NCBI RefSeq assembly: GCF_003002065.1
Contig: NZ_PVZG01000004.1
Location: forward strand, 310,001 to 374,000
DNA from: Pseudosporangium ferrugineum
Lineage (GTDB): Bacteria; Actinomycetota; Actinomycetes; Mycobacteriales; Micromonosporaceae
Length of the DNA stretch: 64,000 nucleotides
Reading direction: 5' to 3'
Made by a program: the position numbers and the translations under genes. Below the pieces are notes generated by a model that had not been told where the DNA came from, did not search any database, and worked only from the letters and a program-made list of their open reading frames with translations. Shown here piece after piece: positions 35,193 to 42,970 of the stretch (its first letter is position 1; each line of letters opens with the position of its first letter).

Positions 35193-35665
35193 GTACGCCG
35201 CCGCAGCCGCCGGCGGTCCCCGGCCTGGAGGCCGCGTTCGAGGTGCAGGCCCGGATCGGGCCGCTGGAGGACCACGGGGTGACCCGCGCCGGCCACCGCC
35301 GCGTCGTCCCGATCCTCGGCGGCCGGGTCACCGGCGCCTTCGAGGCGGAGATCCTGCCCGGCGGCGCCGACTGGCAGCTGGTCCGCCCCGACGGCACGAT
35401 CGAGATCGACACCCGCTACTCGGCCCGCACCGCCGGGGGCGGCCACGTCTACATCCGTACGTCCGGCGTCCGCAGCGGCCGCCCGGAGATCCTCGAGTCC
35501 CTGCTGCGCGGCGACGCGGTCGACCCGTCGGAGTACTACTTCCGCCTCGGCGTCCGGCTGGAGACCTCGGTGCCGGCGCTGGCCGCCCTGGAGCAGAGCA
35601 TCTTCGTGGCGTCCGCGATCCGCGAGGCCGGCCGCGTGCGCTACCTCGCCTACCGCGTCACCTGA
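35189..35665 (+). CDS. DUF3237 family protein
   Basis: The 158-residue protein matches DUF3237: LEAAFEVQARIGPLEDHG, RRVVPILGGRVTGAFEAEIL, GGADWQLVRPDGTIEIDTRY, and YFRLGVRLETSVPALAALEQ. The family folds as a small beta barrel and is often near aromatic catabolism genes, but has no assigned reaction. It ends the monooxygenase-MarR operon; its 3' end overlaps the convergent secreted-protein gene by 16 bp. Confidence 0.85.
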   Translation: MSTPPQPPAVPGLEAAFEVQARIGPLEDHGVTRAGHRRVVPILGGRVTGAFEAEILPGGADWQLVRPDGTIEIDTRYSARTAGGGHVYIRTSGVRSGRPEILESLLRGDAVDPSEYYFRLGVRLETSVPALAALEQSIFVASAIREAGRVRYLAYRVT

Positions 35666-36141
35666 CCCGCGACCACCGTCGCACCCCGCGGGCCGTTGTT
35701 GACGCAGTCGAGCCAGTCGTCGTCGATGCCGAGGTGGACGGGAACCTCCTGGGTCCGGGAACCGGAGGTGGCACGGATGCGCAGGACGTACTCCGACTCC
35801 TCCGGGATCTCCGGCATCCACGCCGAGGCGGCACCCAGCGCGACGTGCCCGTCCGACCGGCCGGGCGGGATGACCGGGCCCTCGGTCGCGTCGGATCCCG
35901 GCGGGGCGTCGAGGAGCCTGATGTGCATGTCCTGGGTCCAGGTGCCGTCGACGAACACGTAGAAGTAGATGATCCGCCCGAGGTCGGTGGGCGTACAGAA
36001 GCGCTGGTGCAGGTCCATCAGCTGCCACGTGGCCGGCGGCGGGCCGGCCTTCGCGGCGGTGGGCGGGCTCGCGGTCACCGTCAGCGCCAGTCCGGCCAGG
36101 ACGCCGAGGACTGAGCGGGCAACGAGTCGAGATCTGGTCAC
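35650..36141 (-). CDS. Small secreted protein of unknown function
   Basis: The 163-residue product has a signal peptide (RLVARSVLGVLAGLALTVTASPPTA) and a beta-rich domain with two Cys (RFCTPTD, WLDCVNN) that could form a disulfide. I recognise no family. GGGAGG on the minus strand (36149-36154), 5 nt upstream, supports GTG 36141. Confidence 0.72.
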   Translation of the reverse strand: MTRSRLVARSVLGVLAGLALTVTASPPTAAKAGPPPATWQLMDLHQRFCTPTDLGRIIYFYVFVDGTWTQDMHIRLLDAPPGSDATEGPVIPPGRSDGHVALGAASAWMPEIPEESEYVLRIRATSGSRTQEVPVHLGIDDDWLDCVNNGPRGATVVAGQVTR

Positions 36142-36523
36142 GATTGCCTCCCGGGACGAGCGTGCGACATGTCGGCGATCACGCGGAACCTCCGCGAACA
36201 CGCACGGGACCACGCAGAGCCGAACGTAACCCACGATTCTCAGCCCGTTTTCAGAGCGGACGACCACGGGCCCGGCCGGGCCCGGACGGCGACGTAGAGG
36301 CGGGCGTGCTGGGAACCGGCCGCGGCGGCGGGCGCGGGGGCTCGATGGTTCCCTCTGCCGGGATCGATTGTGCGGTCAGCCTTGGTTCGCCGGATCCCCC
36401 GCGCTGCCCCCGTTTCCGACTGTTCCACGCCGACCGGCCGCCGCCCGCCTATGTCCTGAGGCAGAGGCCGGATTCCGACTCCGGCCCGATCCGCCGGCGG
36501 CCGCGCGGCGACAGAATCTCCCC
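36142..36523. other. Intergenic region, no gene recognised
   Basis: About 380 bp between the divergent secreted-protein and CPBP protease genes. Open frames here have neither ribosome sites nor recognisable products, and I see no strong hairpin or operator. It presumably holds both promoters. Confidence 0.5.
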
Positions 36524-37579
36524 ATGCCCGCAACGGAGTACCACCGCCTCGCCCGTACGCCCCACCACCGCTGGTGGCGCACCCTCCTCGGCACCCTGTT
36601 CGTGCTCGCCGGGGGCACCGTCATCGCCGTGGCCGGCTACCTCGCCGTCACCGTGGCCGCGGCTCTCTCCGGGCGGCCCGACAACGCCGACGGGCTGCCC
36701 AGCTTCGGCGAGCGCGCCGACCTGGCCGTCATGTTCCTCACCATCGCGGTGCTGCTCCCGCTGACGCTGCTGGCCGCGCGGTGGATCCAGCGACGCCCGG
36801 CCGGCACGCTGTCGTCGGTGACCGGCCGGCTGCGGTGGCGGTGGCTGCTCACCCTGCTGCCGGTCGCGCTGGCCGCGATCGCCGCGCTCTACGTGGGCGG
36901 CACGGCGCTGATCGCGCTGACCGGCGCGGAGGACACCGGCCTCGGCGACCCGCTGGCCGGCTGGGGCCCGTTCGCGCTGTCCATGCTGATCCTGGTCGCG
37001 GTGGTGCCGCTGCAGGCCGCCGCCGAGGAGTACGTCACCCGCGGCTGGCTGCTGCAGGCGGTGGGAGCGTCCTTCCGCCGCCCGTGGGTGCCGATCGCCG
37101 TGCAGGCCCTCGTCTTCGCCGCGGCGCACGGCTGGGGAACACCGTGGGGCTTCGCCGACCTGTTCGCCTTCGGCGCGGTGATGGGATGGCTGACCGTACG
37201 CACCGGCGGCCTCGAGGCGGCGATCGCCCTGCACGTCGTCAACAACCTGCTCAGCGCCGGGATGGCAGCCGCGTTCGACCAGCTCACCGTCACCACGACG
37301 GCCGCCGACATGCCCTGGCAGCTCGCCGCCGCCGACGCGCTGGTGCTGGCCGCGTACGCCCTGATCGTCGTGCGGCTCGCCGACCGCTGGGGCCTGACCA
37401 CGGTGTGGATCCCCGCCCTGGCATCCCCGCCGGCCCTCGCCGCCGCGGTGCCCGGCCGACCCCACGACGTCGGCCGCCGCCGGCCCCAGCATGTGGCGCC
37501 GACAAGCGAACGATTCCGGCCGGCGGGCCACTGTGGAGCTCCGCTGCCGAACGCAGCGGCCGAGTCAACGCCGTCGTGA
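36524..37579 (+). CDS. CPBP-family intramembrane metalloprotease
   Basis: The 351-residue membrane protein has about eight helices and the three CPBP (Abi/CAAX-protease-like) motifs: EEYVTR (EExxxR), FAAAHG (FxxxH) and LHVVNNLL (HxxxN). Relatives cleave prenylated or other membrane proteins or give bacteriocin self-immunity; the substrate here is unknown. The last 50 residues form a basic Pro-rich tail. ATG 36524 matches the beginning of the conserved region; the 3' end overlaps the convergent GNAT gene by 15 bp. Confidence 0.87.
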   Translation: MPATEYHRLARTPHHRWWRTLLGTLFVLAGGTVIAVAGYLAVTVAAALSGRPDNADGLPSFGERADLAVMFLTIAVLLPLTLLAARWIQRRPAGTLSSVTGRLRWRWLLTLLPVALAAIAALYVGGTALIALTGAEDTGLGDPLAGWGPFALSMLILVAVVPLQAAAEEYVTRGWLLQAVGASFRRPWVPIAVQALVFAAAHGWGTPWGFADLFAFGAVMGWLTVRTGGLEAAIALHVVNNLLSAGMAAAFDQLTVTTTAADMPWQLAAADALVLAAYALIVVRLADRWGLTTVWIPALASPPALAAAVPGRPHDVGRRRPQHVAPTSERFRPAGHCGAPLPNAAAESTPS

Positions 37580-38077
37580 ACCCGCCGCCCGGACCATGCG
37601 GATCTCCCGTACGCCGTCCTCGGTCTGTGTCGCCCCGTCGGCAACGAAGCCGTGCTTGCGGTAGAACCGCTGGGCGCGAGGATTGGGATCGGCGACCCAC
37701 AGCGCCGCCGGCTCCGCGGGCTCGATGACGGCCCGCAGCAACGCCCGCCCGGCACCCGTGCCGTGCGCGGCCGCCACGACATACAGCACAGACAACTGAC
37801 GTACCCACTGCACCGCACCGTCCAGCGGCGGAACCGACATCGCGATCCCGATCAACCGGTCTCCCCGCTGGGCCACCGCCGTCCGATTCCCGCGGTAACG
37901 CTCGTCGGTCAGGACAGCGGTCCAGAACCGCTCTCGAGCGGCGGGGAGGCCCGGATCATCGAGCACCGCGTCCGGCATGAGCCCCCGATAGGTCTCCTGC
38001 CAGCACCGGACATGCACCCGGGCCATCCGGGTGGCGTCCTCGGCTCGGGCCGGACGCACGGTCAACGGGAAGTCCAC
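37565..38077 (-). CDS. GNAT family N-acetyltransferase
   Basis: The 170-residue protein has the GNAT fold: TVRPARAEDATRMARVHVRCW, QLSVLYVVAAAHGTGAGRALL (acetyl-CoA pyrophosphate loop) and NPRAQRFYRKHGFVADG. It transfers an acetyl group from acetyl-CoA to an unknown amine. GTG 38077 yields the normal family N-terminus; the longer open frame upstream is not supported. Confidence 0.85.
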   Translation of the reverse strand: MDFPLTVRPARAEDATRMARVHVRCWQETYRGLMPDAVLDDPGLPAARERFWTAVLTDERYRGNRTAVAQRGDRLIGIAMSVPPLDGAVQWVRQLSVLYVVAAAHGTGAGRALLRAVIEPAEPAALWVADPNPRAQRFYRKHGFVADGATQTEDGVREIRMVRAAGSRRR

Positions 38078-38162
38078 CGCCGAATCGTAGGCAGCCCCAC
38101 GACCTCCGTCGCACCGAATTTCCGCCGGGCCCGGACGCCCGGGACACCGTGAGCCGGATCCC

Positions 38163-38276
38163 GGGGGCACGGCGGATTCCGTGGGCCTGATCGCCGGCTC
38201 GACGTCCCGCGCCCTCATCGACCACGCCGACCGTCCCGTCACGGTGGTGCCCGGTCACGAAATCCGTCCTGAATAG
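38163..38276 (+). pseudogene. Universal stress protein remnant (C-terminal fragment)
   Basis: In frame, these bases encode GLIAGSTSRALIDHADRPVT then VVPGHEI and a stop. This is the usual C-terminus of UspA-domain proteins (GSVSRALLHHADRPVLVVP type). Nothing upstream continues the domain; the GNAT gene lies there instead. About 30 recognisable codons remain. Confidence 0.6.
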
Positions 38277-38374
38277 ACGCTCATCGAGGGAAGGTTGTCG
38301 GACCCGGACGGTAGGGTCGGCGTCCGCACGGCAACACCGTTGACCCTTCGACTCTTTCCCATGGTGGGTGACTG

Positions 38375-39751
38375 ATGGATACGTCGGACCTGAATCTGTT
38401 CCTGCTCGCGGTGATCGCCCGCACCCGTGAGTATTCCGACGTTGCCTTCTCGCCAGGTCACTACGATCAGCAGAACTTCGTCCACATCACGGCCATGGCC
38501 TGTGGCTGGGCACCCGCCGGCGGCTGCGCGGCCAGTCTCGCCACCCTCGAGGAGAGTGATCTCAAGCCCGGGCAGCGCACCTACGTTCCGGAGATCCGGC
38601 AGCGGGCGCAGGCCCTGCACTCCGCCGTCGCCGCGCTGGAGAGCGCCGGGGCGGACCACGACCGGCTGGCCGCGGCGGGGCGAACGGTGATCGAATCCCT
38701 GCCGCGGGACAATTCCGGCATTTCCATCGACAAAGACCTCTGGCTGACGGTCTACCAGGGAGTTCTTGTCCGCACGGAGCAGCTTCTGGCCGCGCAGCCG
38801 ACTGCCGTGCGGCAGGACCTGTTCGACATGTTGACGGTGCCGGCGGCGGAGTTCCAGGTTCGGGACAGGCTGCTCGTCGCCGTGATGTCGGCCGGGGGCA
38901 TCGACGGTTCCGCCTGGCTGGACCGCCTCGGCGACCACACCTATCTCCGCTTCAAGGGCATGAGGCCGATCCGTCGATGGACCGGTGAGATCATCCGGGC
39001 GGGCGGTCCCGACGGTCGCGCACACCCGGCGGCGCTGGCGACGTGGCGCCGGTCGGTGCTCGAGGAGTGCGTCAGCAGCGAGGGCGACGCGGAGTTCCGG
39101 ATGTGGCCCACGCCCAACGTCGGCGAGCCATGGGCCGACTGCGTCTTCTCGGACATCGAGGCGATGCCCGGGGAAGCGCGGACCGCCTGGCAGGCCCTTC
39201 TCGCCCACTGCGCCGGCGAGAAGACCAGGGCACGGCCGGCGGCACGCTGGCTCAAGACCGGCGGGGCCTTGCTCGACGCGGTCGGGGTGGACGCGTTCAC
39301 CGACCGGTTCGACGACTGGATCTCGCTGGTGGGCCTGGACCGCAGCCTCCCCCTGCGCGGATCCTGGGAGTGCTGCGAGCGGCACTTCACCGAGGAGCCG
39401 CAGCATGCGATGGACCGGGTCAACGTGGGCCTGCTGGTCGGCCTGCTGTGGATCCGGGCGACCTGCCCGCCGTCCGAGGACCTCGTGCGCGGCCTCGCTA
39501 CGGTCGCCGAGCGGGCGACCAGGAAGGTTCCCGGGGTGGGGCCGGCGAGCCCGAAGCTGGCCAACCAGGCGGCGACGCTGCTCGCCGACAGCGACCATCC
39601 CGCGGCCCTCCAGCAGTTGGTCCGGCTGGCAGAGGCGCTGGATTACCAGAGGACGCTGAACATCGTCGAGGACGGGCTGAACAAGCGGGCCGCGGAGTTG
39701 GGCGTCACCAGGGACGAGCTCGAAGAGACAGCGCGGGCGGAGGGGGCGTAG
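38375..39751 (+). CDS. Helical protein resembling the N-terminal region of DUF4132 proteins
   Basis: The 458-residue protein has no signal peptide. Its C-terminal part (VPGVGPASPKLANQAATLLA through NIVEDGLNKRAAELGVTRDELEE) resembles the HEAT-like helical segment that precedes the DUF4132 domain in MolR/YehI-like proteins, but the DUF4132 domain itself is absent. Earlier parts (residues 1-380) are helical with Trp-rich patches and are not recognised. It may be a stand-alone partner or a truncated relative. ATG 38375 has only a weak GGTGGG upstream. Confidence 0.62.
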   Translation: MDTSDLNLFLLAVIARTREYSDVAFSPGHYDQQNFVHITAMACGWAPAGGCAASLATLEESDLKPGQRTYVPEIRQRAQALHSAVAALESAGADHDRLAAAGRTVIESLPRDNSGISIDKDLWLTVYQGVLVRTEQLLAAQPTAVRQDLFDMLTVPAAEFQVRDRLLVAVMSAGGIDGSAWLDRLGDHTYLRFKGMRPIRRWTGEIIRAGGPDGRAHPAALATWRRSVLEECVSSEGDAEFRMWPTPNVGEPWADCVFSDIEAMPGEARTAWQALLAHCAGEKTRARPAARWLKTGGALLDAVGVDAFTDRFDDWISLVGLDRSLPLRGSWECCERHFTEEPQHAMDRVNVGLLVGLLWIRATCPPSEDLVRGLATVAERATRKVPGVGPASPKLANQAATLLADSDHPAALQQLVRLAEALDYQRTLNIVEDGLNKRAAELGVTRDELEETARAEGA

Positions 39752-39756
39752 CACGC

Positions 39757-39786
39757 TCAGGCCCGGGTCGGCACCCGGCGGGTCAT
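39757..39786 (-). pseudogene. Response-regulator gene stub
   Basis: ATG 39786 overlaps the histidine kinase stop (ATGA) and has GGAGG (39794-39798) at 7 nt, exactly as a coupled downstream gene would. The frame reads MTRRVPTRA and stops. MTRRV is a typical beginning of a NarL-type response regulator, so the partner gene seems to have been deleted just after its start. This is inference. Confidence 0.4.
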
Positions 39787-40955
39787 GCGGTGGCCTCCAG
39801 GGCGTAGGCGGAGGTGGGAAGGGTCGTTCGGACGACGAATCGGCCGCCGGCGGCCGGCTCGGCGGTGACGGTGCCGCCGACCGCCGCGGCCCGCTCCCGC
39901 ATCCCGAGGAGGCCGAAGCCTGACACGCCGCGGCGCGGTAGTCCGACGCGGTTCGTGACCTCGATCGTCAGCTCCTGAGGGCCGTACGTGACGGTCAGCC
40001 GCGCGCTGCCGTCGCCGTACCGGTGCGCGTTGGTCAGGGCCTCCTGGGCGATGCGGTAGGCCGCCTGGTCGACCATCGCCGGCAGGTCCCGCCGGTCGCC
40101 CTCGACCCGGCTCTCGACCCGGAAGCCGGTCATCGTCAGGCCGGCGACCAGGTCGTCGAGGCGGCTGAGACTCGGGCTGGGCTCGACGTTGCGGCGGTCG
40201 CCGTGATCGCGCAGGACGCCGATGACGGACCTCATCTCGCGGAGCACGTTGTCGGACGCCTGCCGGATCACCTCCAGCACCGGCCCGGCCTTCTCCGGGT
40301 GCTGTTCGACGACGTGCCCGGCCGCCCCGGCCTGGACGTTCATCACCGCGATGTGGTGCGCGACGACGTCGTGGAGCTCTCGGGCGATGCGCAGCCGCTC
40401 GTCCATCGCCCGCCGGCGGGCCTCCTCCTCGCGGGTCTGCTCGGCCTGCCGGAGGCGTTCGGTGGTCTCGTCGAGCAGGGCCCGGCGGTTGCGGACCGCG
40501 TCGCCGAGGGCGCCGGTGCCGCAGACCCAGGCGAACAGGCTCGCGACGGTCCACACGTCCAGCGCCGGCGCCGGCCGGGCGAGCAGTCCGGCGGCGAGCA
40601 GCAGCACACCGGCGCCGACGGCATACAGCCACGAGTGGCGATGGCGGGTGTGCAGCATCGCGTGGTACGTGACCAGACCGAGCAACAGCAGGAACGTCAG
40701 CGAGGAGTGTCCGATCACGACGGTGGCGGCCAGGGCCACCGTCACGGCCACCATCGCGGGCACCGGCCACCGGTGGCGGGCGAGAACAGCGGCGGCGGCG
40801 AGAACGGCGACGACGAGGCGCCGGACAGCCGGGCCTTCCTCGTTGTTCAGGGCGACCGTCACGGCGGCGCCGACCACCGCCAGTTCGAGCACCCGGCCGC
40901 GCCAGACGTTTGCTGATCTCACCGGACCACCGTATGCCCCGGCGGGAGCGCTCAT
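39783..40955 (-). CDS. NarL-type sensor histidine kinase
   Basis: The 390-residue protein has four to six N-terminal membrane helices, a HisKA_3 domain with the phosphoacceptor in RIARELHDVVAHHIAVMNVQ, and a HATPase domain (AYRIAQEALTNAHRYGDG, SGFGLLGMRERAAAVGG). Such kinases normally pair with a LuxR/NarL-type response regulator encoded just downstream; here only a ten-codon stub follows. Alternative starts lie within the first 13 residues. Confidence 0.88.
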   Translation of the reverse strand: MSAPAGAYGGPVRSANVWRGRVLELAVVGAAVTVALNNEEGPAVRRLVVAVLAAAAVLARHRWPVPAMVAVTVALAATVVIGHSSLTFLLLLGLVTYHAMLHTRHRHSWLYAVGAGVLLLAAGLLARPAPALDVWTVASLFAWVCGTGALGDAVRNRRALLDETTERLRQAEQTREEEARRRAMDERLRIARELHDVVAHHIAVMNVQAGAAGHVVEQHPEKAGPVLEVIRQASDNVLREMRSVIGVLRDHGDRRNVEPSPSLSRLDDLVAGLTMTGFRVESRVEGDRRDLPAMVDQAAYRIAQEALTNAHRYGDGSARLTVTYGPQELTIEVTNRVGLPRRGVSGFGLLGMRERAAAVGGTVTAEPAAGGRFVVRTTLPTSAYALEATA

Positions 40956-41030
40956 CGTCGTCCGGCGGCAGTACCCGGCCGCCGGGGGTTACTGCGTCCG
41001 CAGTACCCGCTGCCTGCGAGGGAACGTCGC

Positions 41031-41597
41031 CTACGTGCGGAAGATCCCGGCCGTCGCCATCGTCACGCGCCGGCGCGCCATGGCCCGGTCGTCGCCGAAC
41101 CGGTCGATGCCCCAGGACAGGGCGAGGACCAGTTCGAACACCTCGTCCGCGGTGATCTCGTCCGGCACCTGACCGGCCGCCCTGGCCGCGTCCAGCAGGA
41201 CGCCGACGCGCTCCACCAGAGGCGCGTTGGCCGCGTGCAACGGCGACGTGTCGTCGTCGTGGGCGGCGGCCAGGCAGACCGGCAGGTCGTGCCAGATCCG
41301 CAACCCCCAGCTCACCCGGACCAGCCATTCGGCGAGGGCCTCCGACGGCGGCATCGTGCGGGACAGGTCGTCGGCCTCGGCCAGCGCCGCGCCGAAGAAG
41401 CCCTCGATGACGGCGGACAGCAGCGCGTCCCGGGTCGGGAAGTTCCGGTAGAGGGTGGCGTTCCCGACGCCTGCCCGCAGGGCGATCGCGTCCAGCGAGG
41501 CGAACACCCCTTCCGCTTCGAACGTCTCCCGCGCTGCCGCCAGGATCGCTTCGCGATTGCGGCGGGCGTCGGCGCGCTGCGGACGTACTCCGGCCAA
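41031..41597 (-). CDS. TetR family transcriptional regulator
   Basis: The 188-residue regulator has the TetR HTH (LDAIALRAGVGNATLYRNFPTRDALLSAV, after RREAILAAARETFEAEG) and a helical ligand domain. TTG 41597 was preferred because GAGGAG (41603-41608 on the minus strand) lies 5 nt before it; GTG codons at 41600 and 41603 are alternatives. Divergent from an enoyl-CoA hydratase-like gene across an 80-bp gap that holds a pair of inverted operator-like sites. Confidence 0.88.
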   Translation of the reverse strand: MAGVRPQRADARRNREAILAAARETFEAEGVFASLDAIALRAGVGNATLYRNFPTRDALLSAVIEGFFGAALAEADDLSRTMPPSEALAEWLVRVSWGLRIWHDLPVCLAAAHDDDTSPLHAANAPLVERVGVLLDAARAAGQVPDEITADEVFELVLALSWGIDRFGDDRAMARRRVTMATAGIFRT

Positions 41598-41614
41598 CAC
41601 CACTCCTCGTTGAC

Positions 41615-41662
41615 TAAGTGGGGATTGTCCCCACATACTTTTCCGGGGACAGCCCCCACTTA
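41615..41662. promoter_or_regulatory. Paired TetR operator sites
   Basis: TAAGTGGGGATTGTCCCC (41615-41632) recurs on the opposite strand as GGGGACAGCCCCCACTTA (41645-41662). The first contains a perfect 7-3-7 palindrome, GTGGGGA-TTG-TCCCCAC (41618-41634). Two copies in the gap between the TetR gene and the hydratase gene suggest autoregulation and control of the hydratase. Confidence 0.65.
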
Positions 41663-41677
41663 TCGAAGGAGTATACG

Positions 41678-42538
41678 TTGAGCTACGACGACCTGGCCGG
41701 CCTGCGCATCTCGGTGGCGGACGGCGTCGCCACCGTCACCCTCGACCACCCGCCGCTGAACCTGATGGACGGCGTGCTGCTCCCGTCGCTGCGCGGCTTC
41801 GTCGACCGGGTGCGCCACGACACCGACGTCCGCGTCGTGGTCTTCGACAGCGCCGACCCGGAGTTCTTCAGCGCGCACGGCGACATGGCGTACCTCACCG
41901 ACCCCGACGCGCTGCCCGCCGCCACCGCCGCCGCGATCGCCGCCGCGCCGGATGCGCCGATCCCCGACGGCATGAACATCCTCGAGGCGATGAGCGATGA
42001 GGTGCGCACGCTGCCGCAGATCACCATCGGCAAGATCGCCGGCTTCGCCCGCGGCGCCGGCAACGAGTTCCTCATGTATCTCGACCTGCGCTTCGCCGCG
42101 ATCGGCCGGTCCGGCCAGGCCCAGCCCGAGGCCGCGATGCAGATCCTCCCCGGCGGCGCCGGCACGGTGAACATGGCCCGCCTGCTCGGCCGCCCCCGCG
42201 CCCTGGAGATCCTGCTCGGCGGCGAACTGGTCGGCGCCGAACTGGCCGAACGCTACGGCCTGGTCAACCGAGCCCTGCCCGCCGACGAGCTCGACGCCTT
42301 CGTCGACCGGCTGGCACGGCGGATCGCCCGCCTCCGCCCCGAGGTCATCGCCGCCGTGAAGAACACCGTCGAAACCATCACCCCCAAGATCCCCCACCAC
42401 GCGTACGCCGTGGAGAACGCGGCCCTGTTCTCCCTCTTCACCGAGGACATGGTCGAGTCGGCGCACCGGCAACTCGCCGCCGGCGTGCAGACCCGCGAGG
42501 GCGAACGCGACCTGGAACGCATCCTCGACAGCCTCTGA
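41678..42538 (+). CDS. Enoyl-CoA hydratase/isomerase (crotonase) family protein
   Basis: The 286-residue crotonase-fold protein shows VADGVATVTLDHPPLNLMDG, the oxyanion-hole region GKIAGFARGAGNEFLMYLDLRFAA and PEAAMQILPGGAGTVNMARLLG. The reaction may be hydration, isomerisation or hydrolysis of a CoA ester; catalytic Glu placement is uncertain. The start is TTG 41678, supported by AAGGAG (41666-41671) at 6 nt. Probably derepressed when the divergent TetR binds its ligand. Confidence 0.85.
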   Translation: MSYDDLAGLRISVADGVATVTLDHPPLNLMDGVLLPSLRGFVDRVRHDTDVRVVVFDSADPEFFSAHGDMAYLTDPDALPAATAAAIAAAPDAPIPDGMNILEAMSDEVRTLPQITIGKIAGFARGAGNEFLMYLDLRFAAIGRSGQAQPEAAMQILPGGAGTVNMARLLGRPRALEILLGGELVGAELAERYGLVNRALPADELDAFVDRLARRIARLRPEVIAAVKNTVETITPKIPHHAYAVENAALFSLFTEDMVESAHRQLAAGVQTREGERDLERILDSL

Positions 42539-42618
42539 CCGGCCAGGGCCCGACTGACGGGCCCGACCTCCGATCTCTCAGCGGCGCCCCTCCCCGGGAC
42601 GCGCTCGACGGCCGGGCA

Positions 42619-42909
42619 TCAGGCGCCGGCGTGCCGGTCGCCGGCGCGCGGGTCGCCGTCCCGGACGGTCGGCGGCCCGGCGAAGGCGGTTCTGCGGCGG
42701 TACGACAGGAGGCCGAAGAAGCCGGCGAAGAAGCCGCTGGCCAGGCCCGACATCGCGTGATGGGCGGCGTTGACGGTGGGGCCGTGCGGCATGCCGACGA
42801 GCGTGTAGTTGACCAGGGCGCTCATCACCGCCCCGAGCAGGCCGCCGTGCAGGCCGGCCAGCAGGGAGACGCGTACGGCGGACGGTGGGCTTTTGATGGC
42901 GGTGGACAT
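42619..42909 (-). CDS. Small two-helix membrane protein
   Basis: The 96-residue protein has two hydrophobic segments (VSLLAGLHGGLLGAVMSALVN and MSGLASGFFAGFFGLLSY) and a charged tail. AAAGGAGCACC precedes ATG 42909. No family recognised. It lies just downstream of the carotenoid oxygenase gene, 61 bp away on the same strand, and may be co-transcribed. Confidence 0.65.
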   Translation of the reverse strand: MSTAIKSPPSAVRVSLLAGLHGGLLGAVMSALVNYTLVGMPHGPTVNAAHHAMSGLASGFFAGFFGLLSYRRRTAFAGPPTVRDGDPRAGDRHAGA

Positions 42910-42970
42910 GGTGCTCCTTTGGCTGTGGCCGGCGTCGGTTCACGGCGAACGCCGGTGCGTAGGTGCCGAC

